Origin: Symsagittifera roscoffensis
Lineage: Eukaryota > Xenacoelomorpha > Acoela > Convolutidae
Assembly: GCF_963678635.1 (NCBI RefSeq)
Contig: NC_087064.1
Coordinates: 31,534,369-31,598,368, forward strand
Length of the DNA: 64,000 nucleotides
Reading direction: 5' to 3'
Both the position numbers and the translations under genes were made by a program. Within the stretch, counting starts at the first letter, position 1. Each line of letters begins with the position of its first letter. A model generated the notes under the pieces. That model saw only the letters and a list, made by a program, of their open reading frames with translations, made no database searches and had not been told where the DNA came from. Positions 43,601-56,000 of the stretch are shown in pieces.

Positions 43601-46544
43601 TCACAAAATCGGTGAGAAACTCATCATGTAAGAATTCATCAAGGAAAGAATTTCTCAAGTAGCATTTTTTCCTAGAAAAATATTTCAAGCTAAATTGAAC
43701 TCCTGATCTTGATCAAGTATAAAAAAACAAATGACGTAATCCGCTAGTTTCAAGGAATTAAAACAGCAGAAATGAATCAGTTATTTCGAAGGCAAACCAT
43801 CGAAAAGACATGCTGAAAATCATATCAAGGTGAAAGGCAAAACATAAAAAATTGGTAAGCAATTCATCACACTACAAAACAACCCAACAATCAATCAATG
43901 TTATGGATGAAAAAATCGAGCGAAAACATCAGTCGAAAAAATTTGCCTGTAAACCATTCGTTTGTGAGATAATCATTAATAGAGATACTTACAAAATCTA
44001 AAGGAATCAAATCCATTCGGTTAATTCGATTCTGATACGATTGACCTTCGTTTAGATATAATCAAATCGGCAAGAACTTCGTCACCCAAAACTCAACAAA
44101 AAATTGTCAACGAACAATGATGCATGAAAAAGTTATTCGAGCTAACTTGAACTGTTTATAAAGAAAAGAAAAAATCAGTGAGAGTTCATCATGCAAGACT
44201 TCAACAAGGAAAAAAAAGTCTACGAACAAAATTACAACGAAAGCTTTCGGGCTATCTTGTACCATTTATCAAGTGAACAAAGCAAAATCCGCTAGGTTCA
44301 TTGAACTTAAATAGCAACGATTCATCTTATTTAAAGGAAAATGTTCCAAACACATGCTGATAATCAAATCAAGCTGAAATCATTTAACATGAAATCGGCA
44401 AGGAAGTCATTTAATTACAAACCAATCTATCAATCAAACACGATCAATATTGGATCGATCAAAGAACAAGCAAAAACGTTTCAGCGGAAACATCTGCCAA
44501 AAACGTTTTGTGAGATACTCACAAAACTAGAGATATGCACAAAAAGCAATTAAATAAATCCTAGTCAAATCAGATCGCAATTTAATCACAAATCACAAAA
44601 TCGGTGAGAAACTCATCATGTAAGAATTCATCAACGAAAGAATTTCTCGAGTAGCATTTTTCCTAGAAAAATATTTCAAGCTAAATTGAACTCCTGATCT
44701 TGATCAAGTATAAAAAAAAACAAATGACGTAATCCGCTAGTTTCAAGGATTTAAAACAGCAGAAGTGAATCAGTTATGTCGAAGGCAAACCATCGAAAAG
44801 ACATGCTGAAAATCAGATCAAGGTGAAAGGTAAAAGATAAAATTGGTAAGCAATTCATCGCACTACAAAACAACCCAACAATCAATCAATGTTATGGATG
44901 AAAAAATCGAGCAAAAACATCAGTCGAAAAAATTTGCCTGTAAACCATTCGTTTGTGAGATAATCATTAATAGAGATACTTACAAAATATAAAGAAATCA
45001 AATCCATTCGGTTAATTCGATTCTGATACGATCGACCTTCGTTTAGATATAATCAAATCGGCAAGAACTTCGTCACCCAAAACTCAACAAAAAATTGTCA
45101 ACGAACCATGATGCATGAAAAAATTATTCGAGCTAACTTGAACTGTTCATAAAGAAAAGAAAAAACTAGTGAGAGTTCATCATGCAAGACTTCAACAAGG
45201 AAAAAAGTCTACGAACAAAATTACAACGAAAACTTTCGGGCTATCTTGTACCGTTTATCAAGTGAACAAAGCAGAATCCGCTAGGTTCATTGAACTTAAA
45301 TAGCAACGATTCATCTTATTTAAAGGAAAACGTTCCAAACACATGCTGATAATCAGATCAAGATGAAATCATTTAACATGAAATCGGCAAGGAAGTCATT
45401 TAATTACAAACCAATCTATCAATCAATCACGATCAATATTGGATCGATCAAAGAACAAGCAAAAACGTTTCAGCGGAAACATCTGCCAAAAACTTGTTTG
45501 TAAGATACTCACAAAACTAGAGATATGCACAAAAAGCAATTAAATAAATCCTAGTCTAATCAGATCGCAATTTAATCACAAATCACAAAATCGGTGAGAA
45601 ATTCATCATGTAAGAATTCATCAAGGAAAGAATTTCTCAAGTAGCATTTTTTCCTAGAAAAATATTTCAAGCTAAATTTAACTCCTGATCTTGATCAAGT
45701 ATAAAAAAAAACAAATGACGTAATCCGCTAGTTTCAAGGAATTAAAACAGCAGAAATGAATCAGTTATTTCGAAGGCAAACCATCGAAAAGACATGCTGA
45801 AAATCAGATCAAGGTGAAAGGTAAAACATAAAATTGGTAAGCAATTCATCACACTACAAAACAACCCAACAATCAATCAATGTTATGGATGAAAAAATCG
45901 AGCAAAAACATCAGTCGAAAAAATTTGCCTGTAAACCATTCGTTTGGTAGATAATCATTAATAGAGATACTTACAAAATATAAAGGAATCAAATCCATTC
46001 CGTTAATTCGATTCTGATACGATCGACCTTCGTTTAGATATAATCAAATCGGCAAGAATTTCGTCACCCAAAACTCAACAAAAAATTGTCAACGAACAAT
46101 GATGCATGAAAAAGTTATTCGAGCTAACTTGAACTGTTTATAAAGAAAAGAAAAAATCAGTGAAAGTTCATCATGCAAGACTTCAACAAGGAAAAAAAGT
46201 CTACAAACAAAATAACAACGAAAGCTTTCGGGCTATCTTGTACCATTTATCAAGTGAACAAAGCAAAATCCGCTAGGTTCATTGAACTTAAATAGCAACG
46301 ATTCATCTTATTTAAAGGAAAATGTTCCAAACACATGCTGATAATCAAATCAAGATGAAATCATTTAACATGAAATCGGTGAGGAAGTCATTTAATTACA
46401 AACCAATCTATCAATCAATCACGATCAATATTGGATCGATTAAAGAACAAGCAAAAACGTTTCTGCGGAAACATCTGCCAAAAATTTTTGTGAGATACTC
46501 ACAAAACTAGAGATATGCACCAAAAGCAATTAAATGAGTCCTAG
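34622..46544. repeat. Satellite 2 array, left part, ~985-bp dimeric repeat
   Basis: It starts abruptly at ACATCGGTGAAACACTCATG. The unit is about 985-991 bp, as shown by recurrence of the segment TCGCAATTTAATCAC near 36,576, 37,560, 38,545, 39,530, 40,519 and onward. Each unit is a dimer of two ~490-bp halves. AATCGGTGAGAAACTCATCA in half 1 corresponds to AATCGGCGAGAACTTCATCA in half 2. ACATGCTGAAAATCAGATCA corresponds to ACATGCTGATAATCAGATCA. CATTCGTTTGTGAGATAATC corresponds to CATTTTTGTGAGATACTCAC. The array mixes sequence types, for example a GATATCGGGGAGAAACTC type (36.6-38.6 kb and ~40.5 kb) and a type with the palindrome CTTGATCAAG. No coding role is seen. Confidence 0.95.
41040..41580. 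repeat. Rearranged, truncated satellite 2 units
   Basis: At 41,049 the unit jumps back, so about 295 bp (AAAATCAGATCAAGGTGAAA... to GTTGTCAACGAACAAGG) is present twice in succession across a shortened unit. At about 41,575 the second half is deleted, joining CATTTAAAGG directly to TAAATAAGTCCTAG. These are footprints of unequal exchange within the array. Confidence 0.65.
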
Positions 46545-48747
46545 CACCCTCAAGGTCACGTGACTTATTTTTGTTTTTCGTATTTTCTGAAACCAAAAGA
46601 GAGCATGGTCACGCATCGACATCATGTGCTCAAGCAAATACCTGGACTTCTACGCATTCCCATTCGCAGTGCGCCCTTCGGGCGCAAATGCCAATGCTCA
46701 ATTAATTTTGCCAGGTGAAAATTTTTTTAAAGAAAAATTCTGATGAATTTTAACTTAAACTACCACCAAAAAACGAATAGATTTCAAAGTGTGAAATAAT
46801 CAAGTTTTTGCTAATACCGGGCGTGCAGTGAGACTGATTTCGGCAAAAATAAAGTGGAAAATGAAGGAAATGGAAGGAAAAAAAGTGTTCAAAATAAGAA
46901 CGCAACATCAAAAACTTATTTGATCTCCGTTAATGTCGTAATTCCGATCAGGCTGATTTCAGATTTTAAGCGTACAATTTACGGTTACGGCTGCTCCCTC
47001 TACAGGTCCCAGAGGGACCGAGTGAGCATCCTACCTCGATCCAGGATAACGGATAGTTGTTTTTAATTTTTCACAAAATATTTTTTCACTTATGCTTATT
47101 TTCAATTCCTCATGAGAGGCTGTTTAATTTTAAAAAATTGATTTTATTAATCAATGCTTCCAAGAACAACTGATGTTAGGGGGTTGCAAATGCGGTTGGT
47201 GAAAACTAGTAAGGGATAATGATGAGAAAAATTGTAGTTTTTAAATGAATTCAAAAACAGTTTTTTCTTTTTTCTTTTGTAAATCGGGAGAAACGAATCA
47301 GTTTTTTTAAGTTTTCCTTGAACTAACCACTGTTCTTAAGTAATGAAGATTCCTTCTCTAGCCGTTTATAACACTTTGGCAGAAAAAACATCAATATGAT
47401 GTAAAATGTTTTAAAAAAGAGAAAAAATTAAAAATTATGTTTTTTTTTTAAAAATCAAAAAATTTGTAATTTTCAAAATTGAAAAAAAGTGAAAACTAAT
47501 TGCATATTACGATTCAGCGTACCCAACTTAGTGGGTCTAGCATTTTAAATTACCAAAAAATGTTGAAAATTGTAGATTTTATGAAGTTTTCATTTTGGCT
47601 ATTTTTCCTTGTCGCCTCCACTTAAGGCACCTTTGAGCCAACTTGAGAAAGTGGAACCTAAACAAGCTATACAGAAAAACTGAATGAGCCATTTTCAGCG
47701 TGATAACACCCCTGGAAGAAAAAAAACTGCAGAAAAGAAAGGGATTTTTGAACTTTAACCTTTTTTCTTCTTCAAATGGCGATACTTAGAATAATTTTTC
47801 AGCTGAAAAGTTCAAAAAAAATCAAAAAATTCAAATTTTGAAAAAATTTGTAAAAAAATCTCATCAGTCTGTTTATTGTAGTCTTCGAGGTTTTGGGAGA
47901 CCTTATCTGGCGGCTAACAAAGTGGGTCACTTATTTTAAAATTTTGAGAAAGGTCAAAAAAACCTGTTTTTACGATTTTGTAGACAGAAATCCGAAAGCA
48001 ATATCTTGGCTTAAAACAAAAATGAGGGCCTAAAAATAGTACAAACAGTACTCCCACATAAAGTACATTAGGTTGGAAACAAAAAATTGACTCTGATTCA
48101 AAAATCGTTTTTTAACTTTATTTCTGAACAAAAAATTGTAAAAAAATCAAAAACTTAAAAATTTTTTGAAAAAAATGATTGTTTTGAAAAAGTGCCAATT
48201 TTCAGCTGAAACTTTTCATTTTAGCTAAAAAAGCCAGAGCAAGGCCCTTTAAGCTCAAATAAATTAATTAAGCAAATTATTTTTAAGTTTTTTCGTAAAA
48301 GGCTTTTATTTTGAAAAAGTATTCAAAAATGGGTAAAAAAAAGTCAAAAAAATCAATTTTCTCAGATTCAAAAACCTCCACCACCATGATGATTAATTCG
48401 CTAGATAGGACTGCTAAAACCAATTTAGACGTATTTTCATAAGCATATCAAAATTTTCACTTATTTTTGAGAATTAAGCAAAATAAAAACTTTTCCCAAA
48501 TTGGGCAAAAAGCCCAAATTAGCCCAAACACCTGTTAAAAATTGTTGGGTCAAAAAATCACAAAAAGAAACCCCTATTCATTTGACATTTTAGGGCCGCA
48601 TGCAAAAAATTAGACCATTCTAACCTGACAATTTCGAGAATCGACTTTTTTGCAAAATTTCTCTATAGTCCATTTGAGGGATATTACTTGTACCGGTGGG
48701 GGCCCCTACCCCACCTCAAAAAATTTTGTAATGCTGGAACGCGGCCA
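46545..48747. mobile_element. 2.2-kb insertion in satellite 2, probable non-autonomous DNA element
   Basis: It interrupts a satellite unit exactly within AGTCCTAGTCTAATC. CCTAG is present on both sides (46,540-46,544 and 48,748-48,752), a 5-bp target-site duplication. The insert begins CACCCTCAAGGTCACGTGAC and ends TGGAACGCGGCCA(C). I see no long terminal inverted repeats. A strong hairpin lies at 46,654-46,697 and a smaller one, GGTCCC-AGA-GGGACC, at 47,005-47,019. The rest is AT-rich with many poly(A/T) runs. The only long open stretch (46,854-47,066, 70 codons) has no recognisable motif. No transposase was found, so superfamily and orientation are unknown. Confidence 0.65.
46654..46697. 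other. Long hairpin in the 2.2-kb insertion
   Basis: The inner stem TGCGCCC-TTC-GGGCGCA (46,670-46,686) is perfect. The outer arms GCATTCCCATT and AATGCCAATGC pair at 9 of 11 positions, giving a ~44-nt hairpin. It is unusually GC-rich for the insert. Confidence 0.75.
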
Positions 48748-50609
48748 CCTAGTCTAATCAGATCGCAATTTAATCACAAATCACAAAATCGGTGAGAAAC
48801 TCATCATGTAAGAATTCATCAACGAAAGAATGTCTCAAGTAGCATTTTTTCCTAGAAAAATATTTCAAGCTAAATTGAACTCCTGATCTTGATCAAGTAT
48901 AAAAAAAAAACAAATGACGTAATCCGCTAGTTTCAAGAAATTAAAACAGCAGAAAAGAATCAGTTATTTCGAAGACAAACCATCGAAAAGACATGCTGAA
49001 AATCAGATCAAGGTGAATGGTAAAACATTAAATTGGTAAGCAATTCATCACACTACAAAACAACCCAACAATCAATCAATGTTATGGATGAAAAAATAAA
49101 GCAAAAACATCAGTCAAAAAATTTGCCTGTAAAACATTTGTTTGTGAGATAATCATAAATAGAGATTTTACAAAAGATAAAGGAATCAAATCCAGTCGGT
49201 AAATTGGATTCTGGTTCGATCAATTTTTGTTCAGATATCATCAAATCGGCGAGAACTTCATCAACCAAAAACTCAAAAAAAATTGTCAATGAGCAATGAT
49301 GCACGAAAAAATTATTCGAGCTATATTGAACTGTTTATAGAGACGAGAAAAAGTCAGTGAAAGTTCATCATGAAAGAGTTCAACAAGGAAAAAAGTCTAC
49401 GAACAAAATAACAACAAAAAAATATCTGGCTATTTTGTACCGTTTATCAAATGAAAAAGCCATAATCGGCTAGGTTTATTGAATTAAAATAGCAACGATT
49501 CAGCTTTTTAAAGAAAAATGATCTAAACACATGCTGATAATCAGATCAAGATGGAATCATTTAACATGAAACCGGTACATAAGTCATCAAATACAAACCT
49601 ATCTATCAAACAATCACGATCAATATCGAATGGATCTAAAAACAAGCAAAAACGTTTCAGGGGAAAAAATCTGCCCAAACCATTTTTGTGAGATACTCAC
49701 GAAACTAGAGATATGCACAAAAAAGCAATGAAAGCAACTAAATAAGTCCTAGTCTAATCGGATCGCAATTTAATCACAAATCATAAAATCGGTGAGAAAC
49801 TCATCATGTAAGAAATCATCAGGGAAAGAATTTCTCAACAAGCAATTTTTTATAGAAAATTTATTCAAGCGAATTTGAACTCCTCATCAAGTATAAAAAA
49901 GAAAATAAATGACATAATTCGCTAGTTTCAAGGAACTAAAACAGCAGAAATGATTCAATTATTTCGAGGGCAAACCATCAGGAAGACATGCTGAAAATCA
50001 GATCAAGGTAAAAAAACATAAAATTGGTAAACAATTCAACAAACTACAAAAAAACCCAGCAATCAATCAATGTTATGGTTGAAAAAATCGAGAAAAACAT
50101 CAGTCGAAAAAATTTGCCTGTAAACCAGTCGTTTGTGAGATAATCATTATTAGAGATATTTACAAAAGATAAAGAATTCAAATCCGTTCGGTTAAATTTA
50201 TTCAAGCGAATTTGAAGTCCTCATCAAGTATAAAAAAGAAAACAAATGACATAACCCGCTAGTTTCGAGTAACTAAAACATCAGAAATGAATCAGTTATT
50301 TCGGAGGCAAACCATCGAAAAGACATGCTGAAAACCAGATTAAGGTGAAAAAAAAATTGGTAAGCAATTCTTCAAACTACAAAACAATCTAGCAATCAAT
50401 CAATCTTATGGATGAAAAAATCAAGCAAAAACATCAGTCAAAAGTATTTGCCTGTAAACCATTCGTTTGCGAGATAATCATAAATAGATATATTTACAAA
50501 AGATAAAGGAATCAAATCCATTCGGTTAATTCGATTCTGTTACGATCGACCTTCGCTCAGATATCATCAAATCGGCAAGAACTCCATCACCAAAAACTCA
50601 AAAAATTTT

Positions 50610-50735
50610 CGAACGAACAATGATGCATGAAAAAAATATTCGAGCTATATTGAACTGTTTATAAAGAGAAAAAGGATGCATGAAAAAAATATTCGAGCTA
50701 TAATGAACTGTTTATAAAGAGAAAAATCAGTGAGA
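50610..50735. repeat. ~60-bp tandem duplication within a satellite 2 unit
   Basis: GATGCATGAAAAAAATATTC...GTTTATAAAGAGAAA occurs twice in succession, once from about 50,622 and again from about 50,674. The second copy has a single visible change (TATATTGAAC to TATAATGAAC). Confidence 0.8.
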
Positions 50736-53099
50736 GTTCATCATGCAAGAATTCAACAAGGAAAAAAGTCTACGAACAAAATTACAACGAACAAATCGGG
50801 CTATCTTGAACCGTTTAAGAAGTCGAAAAAGCATTATCCGCTAAGTTCATTGAATTAAAATAGCCGTTTTTAAAGGAAAACGTTCTACGCATATGCTGAT
50901 AATCAGATCAAGATGAAATCATTTAACAGGGAATCGATAGGGAAATCATAAAATACAAACCTATCTATCAATCAATCACGATCAATATCGGATGGATCTT
51001 AAAACAAGCATAAAAGTTTCTGGTGAAAAAAATTGCCCAAACCATTTTTGTGAGATACTCACAAAGCTAGAAATATGAATCAAAAAGCAATGAAAAAAAT
51101 TAAATAAGTCCTAGTCTAATCAGAATGCAATTTGATCACAAATCATAAAATCGGTGAGAAACTCATCATGTAAGAAATCATCAACGAAAGAATTTCTCAA
51201 CAAGCTATTTTTCATAGAAAACTTATTCAAGCTAATTTTAACTCCTCATCAAGTATAAAAAAGAAAATAAATGACATAATTCGCTAGTTTCAAGGAACTA
51301 AAACAGCAGAAATGATTCAATTATTTCGAGGGCAAACCATCAGGAAGACATGCTGAAAATCAGATCAAGGTAAAAAAACAATAAAATTGGTAAACAATTC
51401 ATCAAACTACAAAAAAACCCAGCAATCAATCAATGTTATGGTTGAAAAAATCGAGCAAAACATCAGTCGAAAAAATTTGCCTGTAAACCAGTCGTTTGTG
51501 AGATAATCATTATTAGAGATATTTACAAAAGATAAAGAATTCAAATCCGTTCGGTTAACTCGAGTCAGACACGATCGACCTTCGTTCAGTTATCATCAAA
51601 TCGGCAAAAACTTCGTCACACAAAAACTCATCAAAAAATTGTCATCGAACAATGATGCATGAAAAAATTATTCGAGCTAACTTGAACTGTTTATAAAGAA
51701 AAGCAAAAAATCAGTGAGAGTTCATCATGCAAGAATTCAACAAGGAAAAAAGTCTACGAACAAAATTACAACGAAAATATCGGGCTATCTTGTACCGTTT
51801 ATCAAATGAAAAAAGCATAATCCGCTAGGTTCATTGAATTTAAGTAGCAACAATTCATCTTTTACAAAGGAAAACGTTCAAAACACATGCGGAAAATCAG
51901 ATCAAGATGAAATCATTTAACAAGGAATCGGTAAGGAAGTCATCAAATACAAACCTATCTATCAATCAATCACGATCAAAATCGGATGGATCTAAAAACA
52001 AGCAAAAACGTTTCAGAGGGAAAATCTGCCCAAACCACTCATCAGATACTCACAAAACCAGAGATATGCACAAAAGCAATGAAAGCAATTAAACAAGTCA
52101 TAGTCTAATCAGATCGCAATTTAATCACAAATCATAAAATCGGTGAGAAACTCATCATGTAGGAATTCAGCAAAGAAAAAATTTCTCAACTAGCAATTTT
52201 TCATAGAAAATTAATTCAAGCTAATTTGAACTTCTGATCAAGTAAAGAAAGAAAGCAAATGACATAAACTAAAAGTTTCAAGAAACTAAAACAGCAGAAA
52301 TGAATCAGTTATTTCGAAGGCAAACCATGGAAAAGACATGCTGAAAACTAGATCAAGGTGAAAAAGTAAAACATAAAATTGGTAAACAATTCATCAAACT
52401 ACAAAACAACCTTACAATCAATCAATGTTATGGAAGAAAAAACTAAGCAAAAACATCAGTCGAAAAAATTAACCTTAAGCCATTCGTTTGTGAGATTTTA
52501 ATAAATAGAGATATATACAAAAGATGGAATCAAATCCATTCAGTAAATTTGATTCTGATACGATCGACGTTTGTTCAGATATCATCAAATCGGCGAGAAC
52601 TTCATCACCCAAAAACTCATCAAAAAAATTGTCAACGAACAATGATGAAAAGAAAAAATCAATTGAGCTATATTGAACTGTTGACAAAGAAGAGATAAAA
52701 TCAGTGAGATTTCATCATGCAAGAATTCAACAAGGAAAAAAGTCTGCAAACAAAATTGTAAGGAAAACTTTCGGGCTATCTTGTACCGTTTATCAAGTGA
52801 AAAATGCAAAATCCTTTAGGTTCATTGGATTTAAGTAGCAAAGATTCATCTTTTACAAGGAAAAACGTTCGAAACACATGCTGATAATCAGATCAAGATG
52901 AAATCATTTAACAAGGAATCGGTGAGGAAGTCATCAAAAACAAACCGATCTATCAATCAACCACGATCAATATCGGATGGATCTATAAACAAGCAAAAAC
53001 GTTCCAGGGGGAACATTTGCCCAAACCATTTTTGTGAGATACGCACAAAACTAGAGATAATCACAAAAAAGCAATGAAAGCAATTAAAAAGTCTTAGTC

Positions 53100-56000
53100 T
53101 AATCAGATCGCAATTTAATCACAAATCATAAAATCGGTGAGAAACTCATCATGTAAGAATTCATCAATATCAATTCTCAATTAGCAATTTTTCACAGAAA
53201 ATTTATTCACGCTAATTTGAACTCCTGATCAAGTATAAAAAAGAAAACAAATGATAAAATCCAAAAATTTTAACTTAAACAGCAGAAATGAATCAGTTAT
53301 TTCGAAGGCAAACCATCGAAAAGACATGCTGAAAATTAGATCAAGTTGAAAAAGTAAAACAAAAAATTGGCAAACAATTCGTCAAGCTACAAAACAACCT
53401 AACAATCAATCAATGTTATGGACGAAAAAACCAAGCAAAAACATCAGTCGAAAAAATTTACCTTAAGCCATTCGTTTGTGAGATTTTAATAAATAGAGAT
53501 ATATACAAAAGATGGAATCAAATCCATTCAGTAAATTTGATTCTGATACGATCGACGTTTGTTCAGATATCATCAAATCGGCGAGAACTTCATCACCCAA
53601 AAACTCATCAAAAAAAAATTGTCAACGAACAATGATGAAAAGAAAAAATCAATTGAGCTATATTGAACTGTTGACAAAGAAGAGATAAAATCAGTGAGAT
53701 TTCATCATGCAAGAATTCAACAAGGAAAAAAGTCTGCAAACAAAATTGTAAGGAAAACTTTCGGGCTATCTTGTACCGTTTATCAAGTGAAAAATGCAAA
53801 ATCCTTTAGGTTCATTGGATTTAAGTAGCAAAGATTCATCTTTTACAAGGAAAAACGTTCAAAACACATGCTGATAATCAGATCAAGATGAAATCATTTA
53901 ACAAGGAATCGGTGAGGAAGTCATCAAAAACAAACCTATCTATCAATCAACCACGATCAATATCGGATGGATCTATAAACAAGCAAAAACGTTCCAGGGG
54001 GAACATTTGCCCAAACCATTTTTGTGAGATACTCACAAAACTAGAGATAATCACAAAAAAGCAATGAAAGCAATTAAAAAGTCATAGTCTAATCAGATCG
54101 CAATTTAATCACAAATCAAAAAATCGGTGAGAAACTCATCATGTAAGAATTCATCAATATCAATTCTCAATTAGCAATTTTTCACAGAAAATTTATTCAC
54201 GCTAATTTGAACTCCTGATCAAGTATAAAAAAAGAAAACAAATGATAAAATCCAAAAATTTTAACTTAAACAGCAGAAATGAATCAGTTATTTCGAAGGC
54301 AAACCATCGAAAAGACATGCTGAAAATTAGATCAAGTTGAAAAAGTAAAACAAAAAATTGGCAAACAATTCGTCAAGCTACAAAACAACCTAAGAATCAA
54401 TCAATGTTATGGACGAAAAAACCAAGCAAAAACATCAGTCGAAAAAATTTGCCTTAAGCCATTGTTTGTGAGATTTTAATAAATAGAGATATATACAAAA
54501 GATGGAATCAAATCCATTCAGTAAATTTGATTCTGATACGATCGACGTTTGTTCAGATATCATCAAATCGGCGAGAACTTCATCACCCAAAAACTCAAAA
54601 AAAATTGTCAACGAACAATGATGAAAAGAAAAAATCAATTGAGCTATATTGAACTGTTGACAAAGAAGAGATAAAATCAGTGAGATTTCATCATGCAAGA
54701 ATTCAACAAGGAAAAAAGTCTGCAAACAAAATTGTAAGGAAAACTTTCGGGCTATCTTGTACCGTTTATCAAGTGAAAAATGCAAAATCCTTTAGGTTCA
54801 TTGGATTTAAGTAGCAAAGATTCATCTTTTACAAGGAAAAACGTTCAAAACACATGCTGATAATCAGATCAAGATGAAATCATTTAACAAGGAATCGGTG
54901 AGGAAGTCATCAAAAACAAACCTATCTATCAATCAACCACGATCAATATCGGATGGATCTATAAACAAGCAAAAACGTTCCAGGGGGAACATTTGCCCAA
55001 ACCATTTTTGTGAGATGCTCACAAAACTAGAGATAATCACAAAAAAGCAATGAAAGCAATTAAAAAGTCATAGTCTAATCAGATCGCAATTTAATCACAA
55101 ATCAAAAAAAATCGGTGAGAAACTCATCATGTAAGAATTCATGAATATCAATTCTCAATTAGCAATTTTTCACAGAAAATTTATTCACGCTAATTTGAAC
55201 TCCTGATCAAGTATAAAAAAGAAAACAAATGATAAAATCCAAAAATTTTAACTTAAACAGCAGAAATGAATCAGTTATTTCGAAGGCAAACCATCGAAAA
55301 GACATGCTGAAAATTAGATCAAGTTGAAAAAGTAAAACAAAAAATTGGCAAACAATTCGTCAAGCTACAAAACAACCTAACAATCAATCAATGTTATGGA
55401 CGAAAAAACCAAGCAAAAACATCAGTCGAAAAAATTTACCTTAAGCCATTCGTTTGTGAGATTTTAATAAATAGAGATATATACAAAAGATGGAATCAAA
55501 TCCATTCAGTAAATTTGATTCTGATACGATCGACGTTTGTTCAGATATCATCAAATCGGCGAGAACTTCATCACCCAAAAACTCATCAAAAAAAATTGTC
55601 AACGAACAATGATGAAAAGAAAAAATCAATTGAGCTATATTGAACTGTTGACAAAGAAGAGATAAAATCAGTGAGATTTCATCATGCAAGAATTCAACAA
55701 GGAAAAAAGTCTGCAAACAAAATTGTAAGGAAAACTTTCGGGCTATCTTGTACCGTTTATCAAGTGAAAAATGCAAAATCCTTTAGGTTCATTGGATTTA
55801 AGTAGCAAAGATTCATCTTTTACAAGGAAAAACGTTCGAAACACATGCTGATAATCAGATCAAGATGAAATCATTTAACAAGGAATCGGTGAGGAAGTCA
55901 TCAAAAACAAACCGATCTATCAATCAACCACGATCAATATCGGATGGATCTATAAACAAGCAAAAACGTTCCAGGGGGAACATTTGCCCAAACCATTTTT

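Noticed and set aside
46854-47066. 70-codon frame in the 2.2-kb insertion
   Set aside because: No recognisable motif, domain or codon signal, and too short to be a transposase.
46545-48752. Helitron, because the right end reads CTAG
   Set aside because: A 5-bp duplication is present, the left end does not begin with TC, and no hairpin lies just before the CTAG.
54435-54785. 116-codon minus-strand open frame, repeated in several satellite 2 units (52.5-56.8 kb)
   Set aside because: The same frame is broken by indels in sister units, varies in length with A-run length, and lies inside a homogenised satellite. Openness follows from recent copying, not from protein selection.
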